Positions 22,801-34,208 of a stretch of 64,000 nt of DNA are shown here, piece after piece (the first letter of the stretch is position 1; every line of letters begins with the position of its first letter). Made by a program: the position numbers and the translations under genes. This stretch comes from Aaosphaeria pasadenensis (taxonomy: Eukaryota > Ascomycota > Dothideomycetes > Pleosporales), in contig JAKLMB010000001.1 of assembly GCA_022813625.1 (NCBI GenBank), positions 682,001 to 746,000 on the forward strand, read 5' to 3'. The notes beneath the pieces were generated by a model. The model was not told where the DNA came from and made no database searches. It worked only from the letters and a program-made list of their open reading frames with translations.

Positions 22801-23773
22801 GATGATCGAAATCTGCAGAGAAGTCAGCTCTATTCTTTTGAAATCTGACGATGGTAGCGAGAGGTGACAGAGGGGTCGCTGGTGTAGAGGTAAAGGTTGT
22901 GGGAAAGTAATGAAGCTGTATTTCACCTGCTCGACGCGCTAACTCAATTTGGAGTGACTGTTGCTCTCGCCATCTCTCGTTCTGACGTCAGGCCTGGGAA
23001 AATTTGATTTGTTTGTCAATAGTAGATGCTAGAGGGCATGTCTATTGACGGCGAAGGAGGAACCTTTGGCCGGGGAGGCATGCTGTGCGCGGCATGGCGA
23101 AATGATATTTCATAAGAGCTCATAGCATCATAAAGCGACGGATGTCTGGATTGACTCTTAACGGGCAGATGTTCATAATCGTAGCAAGTACCACATGATT
23201 ATGTTTAGGTCAGAAAAGACCAACTAGGTTGTTTGCACTGAAAGCAGAGTTCTAAAGCCTATCTATATCATCTTGAGCGGCTGCAACGTCATTCTTTCTG
23301 TTGCTCCTTTCTTGTGGAATTGAAATATACCAGGCTCCTACTTTGGGTACTGCTAGAAGCAATACTTTCTTAACTAAGCACACAATGACACTGTCCGCTT
23401 ACGAGCATTTCTTTCATATTTAATTCTTCACAAAGAAGTATAATCTCGTATCAGATCTTGATCAGAATAGGGCGACGCACTGGCAAGAGATCAAGAATTG
23501 GTACAAGCAACGTCATAATAGAGGTAGATATAGTTCTCATGAGAGTTTCTAGTTGGATCTATTTCTATGTTCGAATGGAGCATCTTCATCTACAAACTTT
23601 CATAGTCTTAAGGCCACATCAAGCCTTCCAAGCTATTTATGAATTACATTATAAGCAGCCAAAGAAGCTATATTCTGAGCACCTCTAAGGCCTGCTCCCC
23701 CAGTTGTCTCTGAAGTCCGACTTCTCGTGCTCGACTACAGGGCAACGCATTGGCATATAAGCAATGAACTGCA
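22801..23773. other. Intergenic, no gene recognised
   Basis: Contains the promoter of the 393-aa gene and the 3' side of the MFS carrier gene. The stretch becomes AT-rich after 23200. Small frames show no coding signature. Confidence 0.45.
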
Positions 23774-25692
23774 TCAGTGTTTCGCCTCAACAGAGAGCTC
23801 TCCAACGGCTTGTTCACCATTGAGAGATTCTTCCGAATCCTTACGAGTCCGTGACGTGCGACGATCAAGCTATGAGAAAGGTCAGTCAGACGTCTAGTAC
23901 ATTTATCACAATTTCAACTTACCCAACGAAGAACGAATTGCCATGAAGCGATGAAAGTAATAACGACAATCATCGAGATATAGCCATTACGCCAGTATGG
24001 CGCAGCATCAGCGGGGTACAGCGCAATTCCCCAGAAAGTAGATAGCAACATGCCACTGGCGACCATGGAGGCAAGAATGACACCTCGGGCTGCATCGTCT
24101 CCATTCTTTGCTGCGATATTGTTCGACCAGCCGTATAGAAGCGGGTTGATGCCGTATGCGGAGCCAGCTAGGTACAGTGCAGCAATATTGACCATGGAGT
24201 TGGTGTTGCGAATGAGGAGCATGAGCGTGCATGCCAATTGAATCGCGCACAGGGCGAGACCGGATGTGACGCGAAGATTGAAGTGGTCGATGGCGATAGC
24301 AACAACCAACTCACTGAGCACGGCTACTCCTTGTACGCCGAGAGGGTAGGTGTTGATCTGAGCTTGTGTGTACCCTTCTTTCTTCTGGTTGAATTTGAGA
24401 TAGAGTAACATCAAACCCTGTACGGGGTATGACTGGAAGGCGGCGGCAAGGAATGAGAAGAAACAGCAAACGTAACTGGATTGTGTGAGCCATTAGATAA
24501 TCACTGACAGCATGTAGGGCCATTCTTACAATGTAGGATGTGCCAAAACGCGTTTGGCAAGGCTCAAGGGCGAGATGTTATGCGCGCCCTCCTTCTTGGG
24601 TGGTAGGCGACTAAGAGCCAGCTCTCGCTCTCTGGTATTCAACCATGAAGCCTTGGTCTTTTCTGGAGTGTCGGGAAAATATATGAATCCAAAGACAGCG
24701 ATTGGAAGGGTGATGATTCCGTTAATGATGAACAACCACTTCCATCCGGCCAAACCTGCGCGACCCTCCATGGTGCGGGAGAGCGCTGCCATCATGGCAC
24801 CAGCAAACATGATACCAAGTTGGCCAAAAATCGTGAAGATAGCGGTTCTTTTTGCCATTTCGTTCGGTTTGCTACCATGCAATTAGCGATCAGGAATGCT
24901 ACATTATAGCGGCCATGCACTTACTACCAACATCCCATCACGTAGATGCAGCCAGCATATGTACTCGCCTCAGCCATTCCCATGAAGAAGCGTACTACGC
25001 AGAGCTGCGTAAAATTCTTGCATCCAGCACCGGCCATTGTTAGTCCCGCCCAGAGGATGATCATTGAGGGAAGCCAAATTCGTGGTGCGACTTTCTGGAT
25101 AGCAAGACTGTTGGGGATTTGCCCAATAAGCATGCTAGAGTCAAACGAAGTCAGATCACTGGTTTGGTATGCCGTTTAGTGATTAGCCATACCCTGCAGA
25201 GGTCATCGATAGGAGCACATTGAATTGGCGGCCATGCAAGCCTGCTGCCTCTTTAAGTCCAGCTACCTATCATACTGATTAGAGTCCGGAAATTGTTTTG
25301 CCATCATGTGGCTTACATATGCATTCGCAAATGCCGATCGATCTGTTTGGATGTTTAGTTCTCTAGTTGATGCACTCTATATCATTGGTATGACGCACCG
25401 ACAAAGTTAAAGAAGTTACTCAGACAAGCGTATGTCTATGTGAACTCTTTAGTTTCTTGGATTACTGTGTTCGCGGTCGAGGGCTTATGTCACCTACGAG
25501 AATGAAGAAATCTTTCAGTTGTCAGCTTGTGATTTTATCTCCGAATTGTTTGAATGCATGTACCTAATTTCCTGACAAGTCTGCGTTCCTCTTTTGTTGT
25601 GTCGCCCCAAAGCCATTGTATTACTAGTACCAAATCACATTAGTTGCGGTCCAACAAAATTCATGTTATGACAACGAACATTTTTGCGACAT
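23774..25692 (-). CDS. Major facilitator superfamily carrier, Dal5/anion:cation symporter type
   Basis: Ten exons can be joined in frame: 25680-25692, 25564-25623, 25498-25511, 25399-25435, 25317-25342, 25193-25266, 24925-25134, 24530-24871, 23923-24475 and 23774-23869, giving 474 aa. The join reads LDFFILTYACLSNFFNFVDR, SAFANAYVAGLKEA, FNVLLSMTSAGMLIGQIPNS, then a WYKPNEMAKRTA loop between helices. The allantoate/nicotinate/pantothenate permease family has this pattern and length. About 12 membrane spans are expected in the plasma membrane. The substrate is probably an organic anion or vitamin, not identified. Five exons near the 5' end are 60 nt or shorter, down to 13-14 nt. The first donor (GTTCGT) is weak, so the first exon is the least certain. 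Confidence 0.82.
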
Positions 25693-26965
25693 GGTGACTC
25701 AAACTTCCAGCCGGAGTGGACGATAGAAAGATTAAGTCAATCAGATTTACTCGTTGATCCTGTCTTACAGCGCGTCTCATTGACTATTCTATGGATGCGG
25801 ACTATTAGCACTTTATCAATCAGATAAATGATTTCCGCCGCTAAGAGCAGAGATTTTATCAGATGGCATACCAACGCTTTAAGGAAATAGGTACTGTGAG
25901 GACCTCAATGGCGGACGCTCATTGCAATGACTCGGGCAATTCTAGAACAGGCCACTCCGCTTTCTCTAATGCCAGTTATCCGTGTTTATAAGCAACTATC
26001 TCAGCGTCAATCAAAAACCGTTAGCGGTAGAACGCATGTAGCCTTGGAAGGTTGATAATATTAACAGCGAAGAACTACTAAGAGGTCTTGGAAAGTATCG
26101 GCACCGCTCTAAAACCAATCTTGACGCCAAGTGCGTCGTCGGACCGATTAGGGAGCTTAGTTAGGAAGTTTTGGGGTACAGGAGTTTGCTACGACTGGTT
26201 GACCTTCTGCTAATTATATGTACACTTTAACCTTAATCAGATTTTTAACAGTGTATGTAACACTAACTGGCGGGGACTCGACGTGGTAACCTTCTATCTT
26301 AGCATGGAAAGTTACGGCGGTAGAAAAAACAGTGATCATTGTCGGTGTATTTGATAACGACAACTGTTTAAAAAGGTCCGAATAACGGAGGAAAGTGAAA
26401 TTCAAGCTAACATTTAAAATCCTTCTGAAGACGCTTTTCTTCAAAGACGACTCAGTCATTCAACTAAACATTCGAAAGTCCAAACACTACATCCTGAGAT
26501 CCTCGAAAGTATTGATGAACATAGCCAAGGAAATGAAGTGTCAGTCGGGTAGGGACCCAGTCACAAGTGGAACTGTGCATACACACGAGATTCAGTCGGA
26601 GGACCCACCAATCACTGGCCTGGTATACTATTCAGCAACATCAAGAAATCCACAGCAATCCAAGCTCCAGGGTTAGAAGCTAACAGATTATGGTACGATG
26701 AGTGAGACAAATAGGAAAGCAGATGCGCTATACTAAACACACGTGGCGGATATGAGCATTGTGAGTGGCTTGAGGATCAATATTGACTTATAGTACAGTT
26801 CTGTTCCGTAGCCTGGTCGAGCTCTCAACAGCATGTCTGTTTGAACCTTCATATATCCCATCCTCCATTCAAAACTTTGCCACGATGATCGTGGAGCTCC
26901 GCATCAGTGGCCTGATCACCTAGATTGCAAACCTCTTACATGAAGAGAGTGGCTAAATGCAGGTC
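25693..26965. other. AT-rich intergenic stretch
   Basis: Promoter side of the MFS carrier and 3' side of the next minus-strand gene. Short frames at 26214-26676 on both strands are Lys/Ile-rich, as expected from AT-rich non-coding DNA. No support for a gene. Confidence 0.45.
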
Positions 26966-27991
26966 CTATTCCCTTTCTCTTTCTCCTCCAGTATCCTCAA
27001 AGACCAAACACAAGAAAAAGGCCAATATCTTGCTGCTACCAGCAACAGCGAAGCCTAAGCCAACCCAGCATACCAACTCAACCACAGTGACGGCCATGAT
27101 ACTTGTAAAGATCAGCGTCCCCGCGATGTAGTAAATACCCCACGCGAGCTGGACTGGCCATTCCTCGTCCGCTCCTTGGACTGCCGACACTATCTTCGCT
27201 TTTCGCTCCAGTTCAATCGGATCTCTTTCCGAGATATCAAATCCACCCTTGGCAGCTTCCTGCTGCGGCTCACTGTTATGTCCGTGCCGGACATATTTCT
27301 TTGTCCGCCTTCTCCGAAGCCTTGCGAAGAAGGCGTGGATAGCAGCAGGCAAAAGAGCGATCACATACCAAACAGGCACGAAGACCGGGAAAGGGCAACC
27401 CAAGGAGCTTCGCTTGGAATATATCTCCATAATCGCCATGCCGGCATAGGAGGCAACGACCAACAGAGAGCATACGACGACCCAGAATATCGTCGAACCC
27501 CTCCCGGCTCTAAAAGCTGCTTTCGCAATCATGTTTGTCTGCGCGCTTTGCCTCCTGGTCAATGCCTTATTACCCGTCTCCACTGGCACAAGCCCGAGAG
27601 CCAGTACCAAGATCTCGATGGAGAGCTTTAGCTCTTTCGTGACGTGCATGATTCTCCGTTCCGGCCATGCGATATCCTTGAGTGTGAGGGGGATCAGGCC
27701 CATGACCAGCGCTGTCGAGGCAAACTGCTGCTTGCGCGACTCGCCAGCCGCTTCCATAAGACAATCTGCAGCTACCCAGCACTTCTGGACATCGCCTCTG
27801 AACATCGGCCAATGAAAATATGGTTTAAATGGTGAATAGACCATCGTTCCCTCTGTGTTGGGTGGACATTGTCCTGTTTCAATGCGATTCGCACCGGTGG
27901 AGCCGTCTTCAGCGGCAGCGATGATAAGGGGAAGAACAGCGAGGATGAGGCAGGTAGCTAGCCTAAGGCGTTGCGAGGCTGAGACTGCCAT
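26966..27991 (-). CDS. Fungal-specific multi-pass membrane protein, function unknown
   Basis: Intronless frame of 341 codons from ATG 27991. Residues 1-26 form a signal peptide or anchor (LATCLILAVLPLIIAAA). A luminal Cys pair precedes the motif CWVAADCLMEAAGESRKQQF, followed by LIPLTLKDIAWPERR. These motifs characterise a family of Pezizomycotina integral membrane proteins without assigned role. Hydrophobic spans follow near residues 122-137, 166-190, 203-222 and 279-330 (two or three spans). A basic cluster (RLRRRRTKK) lies in the loop after residue 222. The tail is hydrophilic and ends GGERERE. I know no biochemical function for it. Confidence 0.75.
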   Translation of the reverse strand: MAVSASQRLRLATCLILAVLPLIIAAAEDGSTGANRIETGQCPPNTEGTMVYSPFKPYFHWPMFRGDVQKCWVAADCLMEAAGESRKQQFASTALVMGLIPLTLKDIAWPERRIMHVTKELKLSIEILVLALGLVPVETGNKALTRRQSAQTNMIAKAAFRAGRGSTIFWVVVCSLLVVASYAGMAIMEIYSKRSSLGCPFPVFVPVWYVIALLPAAIHAFFARLRRRRTKKYVRHGHNSEPQQEAAKGGFDISERDPIELERKAKIVSAVQGADEEWPVQLAWGIYYIAGTLIFTSIMAVTVVELVCWVGLGFAVAGSSKILAFFLCLVFEDTGGERERE

Positions 27992-28858
27992 ATTGTCGGA
28001 AGACTGTACTGTACAAAGCCTTACGACTCGAGGATGAGTAGAGGAGTGTGAGTAGCTTTGTAAACTACGACCATATCGTGTCCCAGCCAGCCGCCCCGCT
28101 ACTTAAGTCTTTGCTTTCACCAAGAAACAGTCATTCGTCAGCGCATGTCAATAGAATTGGAACGGCATGGAGTATGAGTCGATGGGTTGTATGTTTGAGG
28201 GGCTGCGAATCAACTACCACTCAGGTCGCGTCGCTGTGGCCCCCAAAGGGTGCAATTATCTCGTGGTGTGCCTGATACGTTCGACTGGGGGCCGTACTGA
28301 CCTATGGCTGTCCATAGCAATGCTTGGAATCGTGGCGCAGTTAACAATGTCCAGTTAGCTAAAAGCCATTGCCAAACGTCTTTTCATGGCATTTGTTTCG
28401 TATGATGATAGTTGGGTTCTGACGAAAAGGTAAAGAGGATCACACTGCATTCGATGCTGTGCATTCATTTTGCACGATCCGCCGCATTCAAGCTCGAAAC
28501 TCAGTGAACGCGGTAAAGCTGGGTGGTTAACTCATGCATCATCTGTCACAAGCCTGGCGCACATGAGTTTAAATACTTGCTTTCTGTTTGTTACCCTAGA
28601 TACAGTTGCCTTTGCCATCGGCGTGCCGTATTGTCAGAATCATAATAGTAGTACATGCGAGCCGTTGAATCAAAAGAAAGGCTTCGATCATAAGAGCAAC
28701 CAAACGCCGAAACCTCCCCCAACCGTATCGCATACAAAAAAAGAACTCCATTGAATCCTCCCAACCAAACCATAGCCAAAGCCTAACCACTGTGTACACC
28801 CGCCCTTACCGACCAACATACCCCAACACCATATTCAGGTGATCGAATTGAGAAGACC
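27992..28858. other. Intergenic spacer
   Basis: Between a minus-strand start (27991) and a minus-strand stop (28859); contains the promoter of the membrane protein. Nothing else recognised. Confidence 0.45.
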
Positions 28859-30844
28859 TTAGGCATTGATGTTACCTTTTGGAGAACCCTCTTTCTTATC
28901 TCCTTCTTCTGACGAAATGTTCACTCGATTGGTCCACTGCAAAGCGTTCTCGTGAACTCCAAGAAACTCCATGTAGGCCTTCCTACCCCCAACCATCTCG
29001 GTTGGCTTTCCGCGAAGCAGCAAGTTGAGGTCAACTCGCATCTGTAAGTAGCCGTTTCCAAGGAAGATGACATCGATCTCATAGCCTTCGGCGCCCGTGA
29101 CAAGTTTTGTGACACGGAACGATGCATGTGGCGGGGCAGTGAAGGCAACGATATTGTAACTCATGGAACGCGGCGGGATGTTCAAGCGCGCGGTATATAC
29201 GCCGCGATCTTTGAAACCGGCGATGGGCTTGATCTCGAGAGTTCGCATGCCGTATCCGTAGCGGTCTACGTGGTGTTGACTGTATTGTGGACAGAAAAGA
29301 GTCCATGTGCCATCAAGTCGGCCAAGGGGAACCGGGATACGAGCAGCCATGGCCACGATGAGGAAATTTTCGGCTTCATGGGTACGATAATCAACGTCAC
29401 CCATCAGGTCGTGATCGGAAGGGGCAGGCTCCTGGTCTATCAATGTTGGCAAGCTGAGTTTCTCATCTTTCGCAAGACGGAGCGCATACTCTTTCTTAGC
29501 GGAGCAGCCAGTTGCTGAACCAAGGCACGGGAGTGGGAGGTCTGTTTGATTTTCTGCGTTCCAGTCAAGATGAAGATCAAGATACTCCTTCTCTTGGTCG
29601 AAATTGACCAGGATTTGAAGGTCCAGGAACTTCTTGTTGAACTCTTGCATCGAGGCTTGCTGAAAGCCTGTACCGTGGTAGGGCTTGCGGTCTTCTACAG
29701 GGGTAAAACGACCATCTGAAGGTGTATAGGCCTTGATGAATCCGCTGGACTTGTCTGGGATGCCTTCGGATGATGCGCGCGACGATGTATCCGTGGAACT
29801 TTCATTTGAACGGGGCTTCGGAGCGGGTCGTGGTTTGGGTCCGTCTGCCAGCGGCTGTCGAATCTTCATCATACCCGACATGCTTGGAATTCCGCTGAAG
29901 CTGGCCATACTGGCCTGGTGCATGGAACCTGGCTCCGAGGAAGGATAAATGACCAGGTGTTTGGGTGTAGTATCATGCCGTACCGGAAATGGTATGGGAG
30001 TTTTGGAGACTAGCTTGGGGGTTTTGATGAGAACTGATGGAGGCGTCTCTGGGACCAACACCTCTCTTGCATTTCCCTGAGCCTCATCAGTGAGAGACCG
30101 GTCCGGAGTTACTGCCTTTCGGGTTGATCTTGGGAATGGGACTGGGGTCTTTGTTGGGGTTGGATGTGCCGACTGCATCAGTTTCTCTGGAGTCTGGGTA
30201 GATTCGGTCATGTACCTATGTTTGGCTTTCTGTGGACTACCATGAATGGCACTGCGAGATGCTGACTCCTTTGCTGTATTGGGAGGCTTGACTGGTGTCT
30301 TCTTCGATTTCTTCGGTTTCTGGGAGCTGACATGGATGTTTGCATCACCCTCGCTCTTTCTCTTGCGCTTGCCAGCCTTTTTCTTTTCCTTGGAGTCCTG
30401 CTTTTCGGTCTCCAACATGACCTGGAAGCGATCCAAGTCGCGCATAGCACTTGCGATCGCATCGTCGGAAGTGGATGCGCCAGCGTTTGCTTCTCTCTTA
30501 CTCTTACGTTCTGAGGACTTTCCTTTCTTCTCCTTCCTATACTTGACATGGCGCTTGCGATTATCACCTGTGGAGTGATCGTTCAAGCTCGCATCTGTCG
30601 CGCCAGGTGTAGTTGAAAGGCCGCCACCGTTGAGATCAGTAGATTTGCTTTCGGCTTCATGCTTCTTCGCGCGCTTCTTGTGGTGATCCTTGCTCACGTG
30701 TTCGCCCTCCGCCAGCTTCGAAGCTTTCCTGGTAGGGTCGTCAGTGTCCGATTGCGCGAAGTCCTTGGAGTTATAGATGGGACGCAACATTTCACCGTTG
30801 TACAAGTGGTGACGAGGGATTGAATAGAGGCCGTCCTTGGGCAT
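28859..30844 (-). CDS. 661-aa disordered protein with conserved C-terminal domain, function unknown
   Basis: The open frame extends to 30931, but the first ATG is at 30844 (MPKDGLYSIPRHH), giving 661 aa without introns. Residues 40-190 are Lys/Ser-rich with nuclear-localisation-like clusters (KKRAKKHEAES, KSKREAN, KKKAGKRKRKS). Residues 190-390 are Pro/Ser/Thr-rich with repeated (K)TPxPFP elements. From about residue 400 the protein looks folded: LDLQILVNFDQEKEYLDLHL, WTLFCPQYSQHHVDRYGYGM, VTGAEGYEIDVIFLGNGYLQ and YMEFLGVHE. The last part resembles the C-terminus of the 271-aa protein at 11083-11898. Nuclear location is inferred from the Lys clusters only. No named domain recognised. Confidence 0.74.
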   Translation of the reverse strand: MPKDGLYSIPRHHLYNGEMLRPIYNSKDFAQSDTDDPTRKASKLAEGEHVSKDHHKKRAKKHEAESKSTDLNGGGLSTTPGATDASLNDHSTGDNRKRHVKYRKEKKGKSSERKSKREANAGASTSDDAIASAMRDLDRFQVMLETEKQDSKEKKKAGKRKRKSEGDANIHVSSQKPKKSKKTPVKPPNTAKESASRSAIHGSPQKAKHRYMTESTQTPEKLMQSAHPTPTKTPVPFPRSTRKAVTPDRSLTDEAQGNAREVLVPETPPSVLIKTPKLVSKTPIPFPVRHDTTPKHLVIYPSSEPGSMHQASMASFSGIPSMSGMMKIRQPLADGPKPRPAPKPRSNESSTDTSSRASSEGIPDKSSGFIKAYTPSDGRFTPVEDRKPYHGTGFQQASMQEFNKKFLDLQILVNFDQEKEYLDLHLDWNAENQTDLPLPCLGSATGCSAKKEYALRLAKDEKLSLPTLIDQEPAPSDHDLMGDVDYRTHEAENFLIVAMAARIPVPLGRLDGTWTLFCPQYSQHHVDRYGYGMRTLEIKPIAGFKDRGVYTARLNIPPRSMSYNIVAFTAPPHASFRVTKLVTGAEGYEIDVIFLGNGYLQMRVDLNLLLRGKPTEMVGGRKAYMEFLGVHENALQWTNRVNISSEEGDKKEGSPKGNINA

Positions 30845-31539
30845 GTTGAAGGTCGAAGCTGCGTAGAGTTGCGATGACGCGGGTTGCGCGACGCGGACGC
30901 GGTTTGTTGATGCGACAAGGGTGCGCTTCACTAGGTGCAGACGAAGTTGTACAAAACCTCGATTAGGGAAAGGAAGCTCTTGCTCAAAAGAAAAAGCAAA
31001 ACTGGCAGGATTTTATGTGGTGTTTGGGTGGCGGGGTGAGAGAGTGGGCGGAGGTAAAGTTGTTGAAGTTGAGGCAAACACCCCTTTGTTTTGGCGGAGG
31101 CGCTCTCTCTTCGAACAGGCGAGTGAAAACAACAACGCAGACAGCAAAAGGTCAAGCCTTGGCGTGGTACAGGTGAGTCCAGCTTATGTGATGACCCAGA
31201 TTGCGATCTAGTAAAGAGATTCTTTCGTCGTACTATACAACTGGCTCTGTCTCTTCTTCACGATATCGCATCACTGTCGTCCCAATTTGCCGAAGGGTCT
31301 TTCTTCTGTCCAGCTCACTGCGTACCTAACGATGATGATTTACTTTATTTGAAGAGCTATTCAGTGCGAAGGCTTTAAGTTATATTCGACTTGCTAAATC
31401 TATCTTGATGGACGACTTGACATTATGATATATCGACTCTGACATTGCATTGACAAAAGCATCTACTGAGTTTGTGACGAACAGATAGATGATATACATA
31501 TCAAAGTTTGCTAACTTTTGCATCGTCATGTGTTCATCT
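30845..31539. other. Intergenic spacer upstream of the 661-aa gene
   Basis: Promoter and 5' UTR of the 661-aa gene, then the 3' side of the GMC oxidoreductase gene. T/A-rich around 31330-31500. No gene seen. Confidence 0.45.
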
Positions 31540-33544
31540 TCAGTCTCTTCCGTCCTTGATAATAAGATCTGCCGCTTTCTCCGCAACAGCATACACCGTC
31601 GAGCTCGTATGCGTTCCAGGAATAAGCGGCATGATACCCGCATCAACTACCCTAAGATTTCCCACTCCATGTACTTTCAACTCCGGACCCACAACCCCTC
31701 CTCGGCTCTTAGGTCCCAAGGCAGTCGTGCCGACAGGATGGTAGAAGCTAGGCGACACACTTCTCTTCAGCCAGGTTTCCCACTCTGCATCTGTCTGGAC
31801 CGCCGCACCGGGAGTGAGCTCTACTGGCCCGAGTGTCTTAGCAGATGGCGTCGTGTATAGGCGACGGAAGATCTTGACACCTTCGGTGTAAAGTTTGACG
31901 TCTAGGGGATTGGTGAAGGTTCGATAGCTGACTAGAGGCTCCGCGGTTGGGTTTGCGGGATTGATGTTCACTGTGCCTCGGGAGAGAGGCTTGAGGAAGG
32001 CGACCATTGCCCCTGCGCCGATGGGGTATTCGAAGACGGCAGCTTCGTTGGATGAGAGAAGATCTTTCATCGCTTCCAGTTGATGCGAGTAGCCCTCAAG
32101 TACCGTAGGATGTGTTGTGTTTGAAAGGTAAGAGGACGGACTTTGCGCTTTCAGAGCGTTGAGAATTGCCTGGGAGTTGTTGGACAGCGTAGATAGTGGA
32201 AGAAAAGCACCGCTATTTCCTCCGCTGAGTGTGAAAGGTCCCGTTCTGTTCTGTGCATATTCTCGCCGCGCTTGCTCCATCAAGGTACGGTTCATGAATA
32301 AGGACATCTGGTTTGGTTCGATATTTGTAGTCACTGAAATCTCATTAGCTCGCTCATGTAAATCGTCCTATCATGGCCCCACTCACAGTTGTAGAAGAGA
32401 TTCGTCATTGCATGATCCTGGAAGTTTTGTCCCACGCCCGGAAGTTCCAGTCGAACGGGGATATTTGCTGCACCAAGAACATCTTTTGGACCGATGCCGC
32501 TACGTTGAAGAATGCCTGGGGTGTGAACAGCACCAGCCGCAAGGATGACCTCTTGATCGCTGGTAATGGTTATGACTGAAGTATTCTTTCCATCGACTGC
32601 TTGGATGCGAACGCCGCGAGCTTCCCACTTCTCTTCACCACCATTTGCCTCAGTCAAAACGAGATCATTGACTGTGTGGCCAACCAGCAGATGGTAATTC
32701 GATCGATTAGCAGCATTATCGTAGTGTCCAGTTCTCGCATATGATCGAGTCTGAGTCTGAGCATCCTGGGAACTGGGGAACCAGATCACACCGAAGGCAT
32801 CACCTCCAGATCCTTCCTTTTGGGTGGGTACACCAAGTTCGTTCCACGCATGTCGTATGATTTCTAGAATCTCCATGAGCGACATCCCAAATTGTTGCGT
32901 TGCATGTACCTACTCTCGCCAGGCCATTGGAAAGGCGGGTAAACAGCCTGAATGCCCCCATCGCCTCCCCACGCGGCATCCATGTCGTATGTATAATCGT
33001 ACTTCTCCGCGACATCCTTCGTCGGTGGGGTAAAAGTTGTGCTCTTTTTGAAGTAAGGTAGGAGCCCAGCCCAGGACCAGCCTGCTTCGCGATAGCCCTC
33101 GCCGGCGACGTCTCCCCAGGCATCGTAGTCCGCTGCGCTGCCACGATCGAACATCTGCGCATTGATGGCGCTGCATCCGCCGACGATCTTACCTACGGTG
33201 ACGGTAAAACTGCGATTGTTAAGGCCGGGCTCTTTCTGCGACAGGATTTGGAAGGCATATCGAGGGTTTGGAACGGTTGCAGCGGGTTGTAAGATTGCAG
33301 TGTCGTTGACTAGCTGGCCGTATTCGACCACGAGAACAGAACGACTGGGAAAGGCGGCGGTGAGTCTGTCAGCGACGGTTAAGCCCGATGTTCCACCACC
33401 AGCGATGATGTAGTCGTAATGTGATTCAAGCTCGGTGACATGTCGTTTGATGTCCACGCCTCGTGGTATATGAGCCGATGTTGGAGAAGAGAGCAACGCA
33501 ATTGTGGCATGCGCCAAAAGCAATAGTCGCGACATATTCAGCAT
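31540..33544 (-). CDS. Secreted GMC-family FAD oxidoreductase
   Basis: Three exons: 32914-33544, 32387-32863 and 31540-32333; 633 aa. Introns are 50 nt (GTAGGT/TAG) and 53 nt (GTGAGT/CAG). A signal peptide (MSRLLLLAHATIALLSSPTSA) is followed by the ADP-binding loop YDYIIAGGGTSG (residues 43-54). The GMC signature 2 occurs as GAVHTPGILQRSGIG. The catalytic pair is His568 (FYHPVGTTALG) and His611 (PGTHTSSTVYAVAEKAA). The class includes aryl-alcohol oxidases, glucose oxidases/dehydrogenases and choline-dehydrogenase-like enzymes. The second active-site residue is His, as in aryl-alcohol and glucose oxidases. The substrate cannot be fixed. It probably acts outside the cell, donating H2O2 or electrons to carbohydrate or lignin breakdown. 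MSRL at 33535 is an alternative start. Confidence 0.9.
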
Positions 33545-34208
33545 CAATGCGACTCGTCTGCAATTGTCGCAAGCGCAATGCTTCAAAATCAAAGATGGCG
33601 GGCCTTGATGTACTTATTGACACTCAAGGGAACGTAATAATTTGCGTAATGCCATGCTTCTCCAGATTGATACAAAGTGGGACAAAATTGTGGTGCAGGT
33701 ACCGGGCCTTACCCATAAGCTCAGTGCCTGTACCATGAACAGCATTTAAGCAACAGACCAAACAGGAACTTCCCTCAATTCCAGCAGCGTGGGTCGGCTG
33801 TATAAGTATACCAATATGTGTAAGGTCGCTGGCGTCTGTATGGCAGCAGGTTAGCCGCATCGGCAGTGCGAAAACCAAATACACTACAAATAGAGTTGGC
33901 ATACGATGCATGTGTGGGGTATACAGGGTATCATGGTATTGTGAGATGCACCGCATGATAATATCGAGAATTCCCCATTGAAAAGCTTAAAAGGAAAAGA
34001 ATATCGGCAGATGCTGCATAGAGTCATTTACTAATCTACCCTGCTTGACTGGTAAAGTCAGTATTACTCGGGCAGTAGGAGCGTGATTGCACGAATGTAC
34101 ACAATCGCCGAGACGCATCAACACACACGATCCAGATACTTCAAAAAAGCGATTATTTTTTCCTTTCCATGAACCAGCCCACCTGGGACCAAGCGTCAAG
34201 GATGACTA
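33545..34208. other. Intergenic spacer
   Basis: Promoter of the GMC gene and 3' side of the phospholipase-D-like gene. No other feature recognised. Confidence 0.45.

Noticed and set aside
26214..26676. Short frames between the MFS carrier and the membrane-protein gene
   Set aside because: Lys/Ile/Leu-rich products are typical of AT-rich spacer. There are no splice-linked neighbours and no motif.
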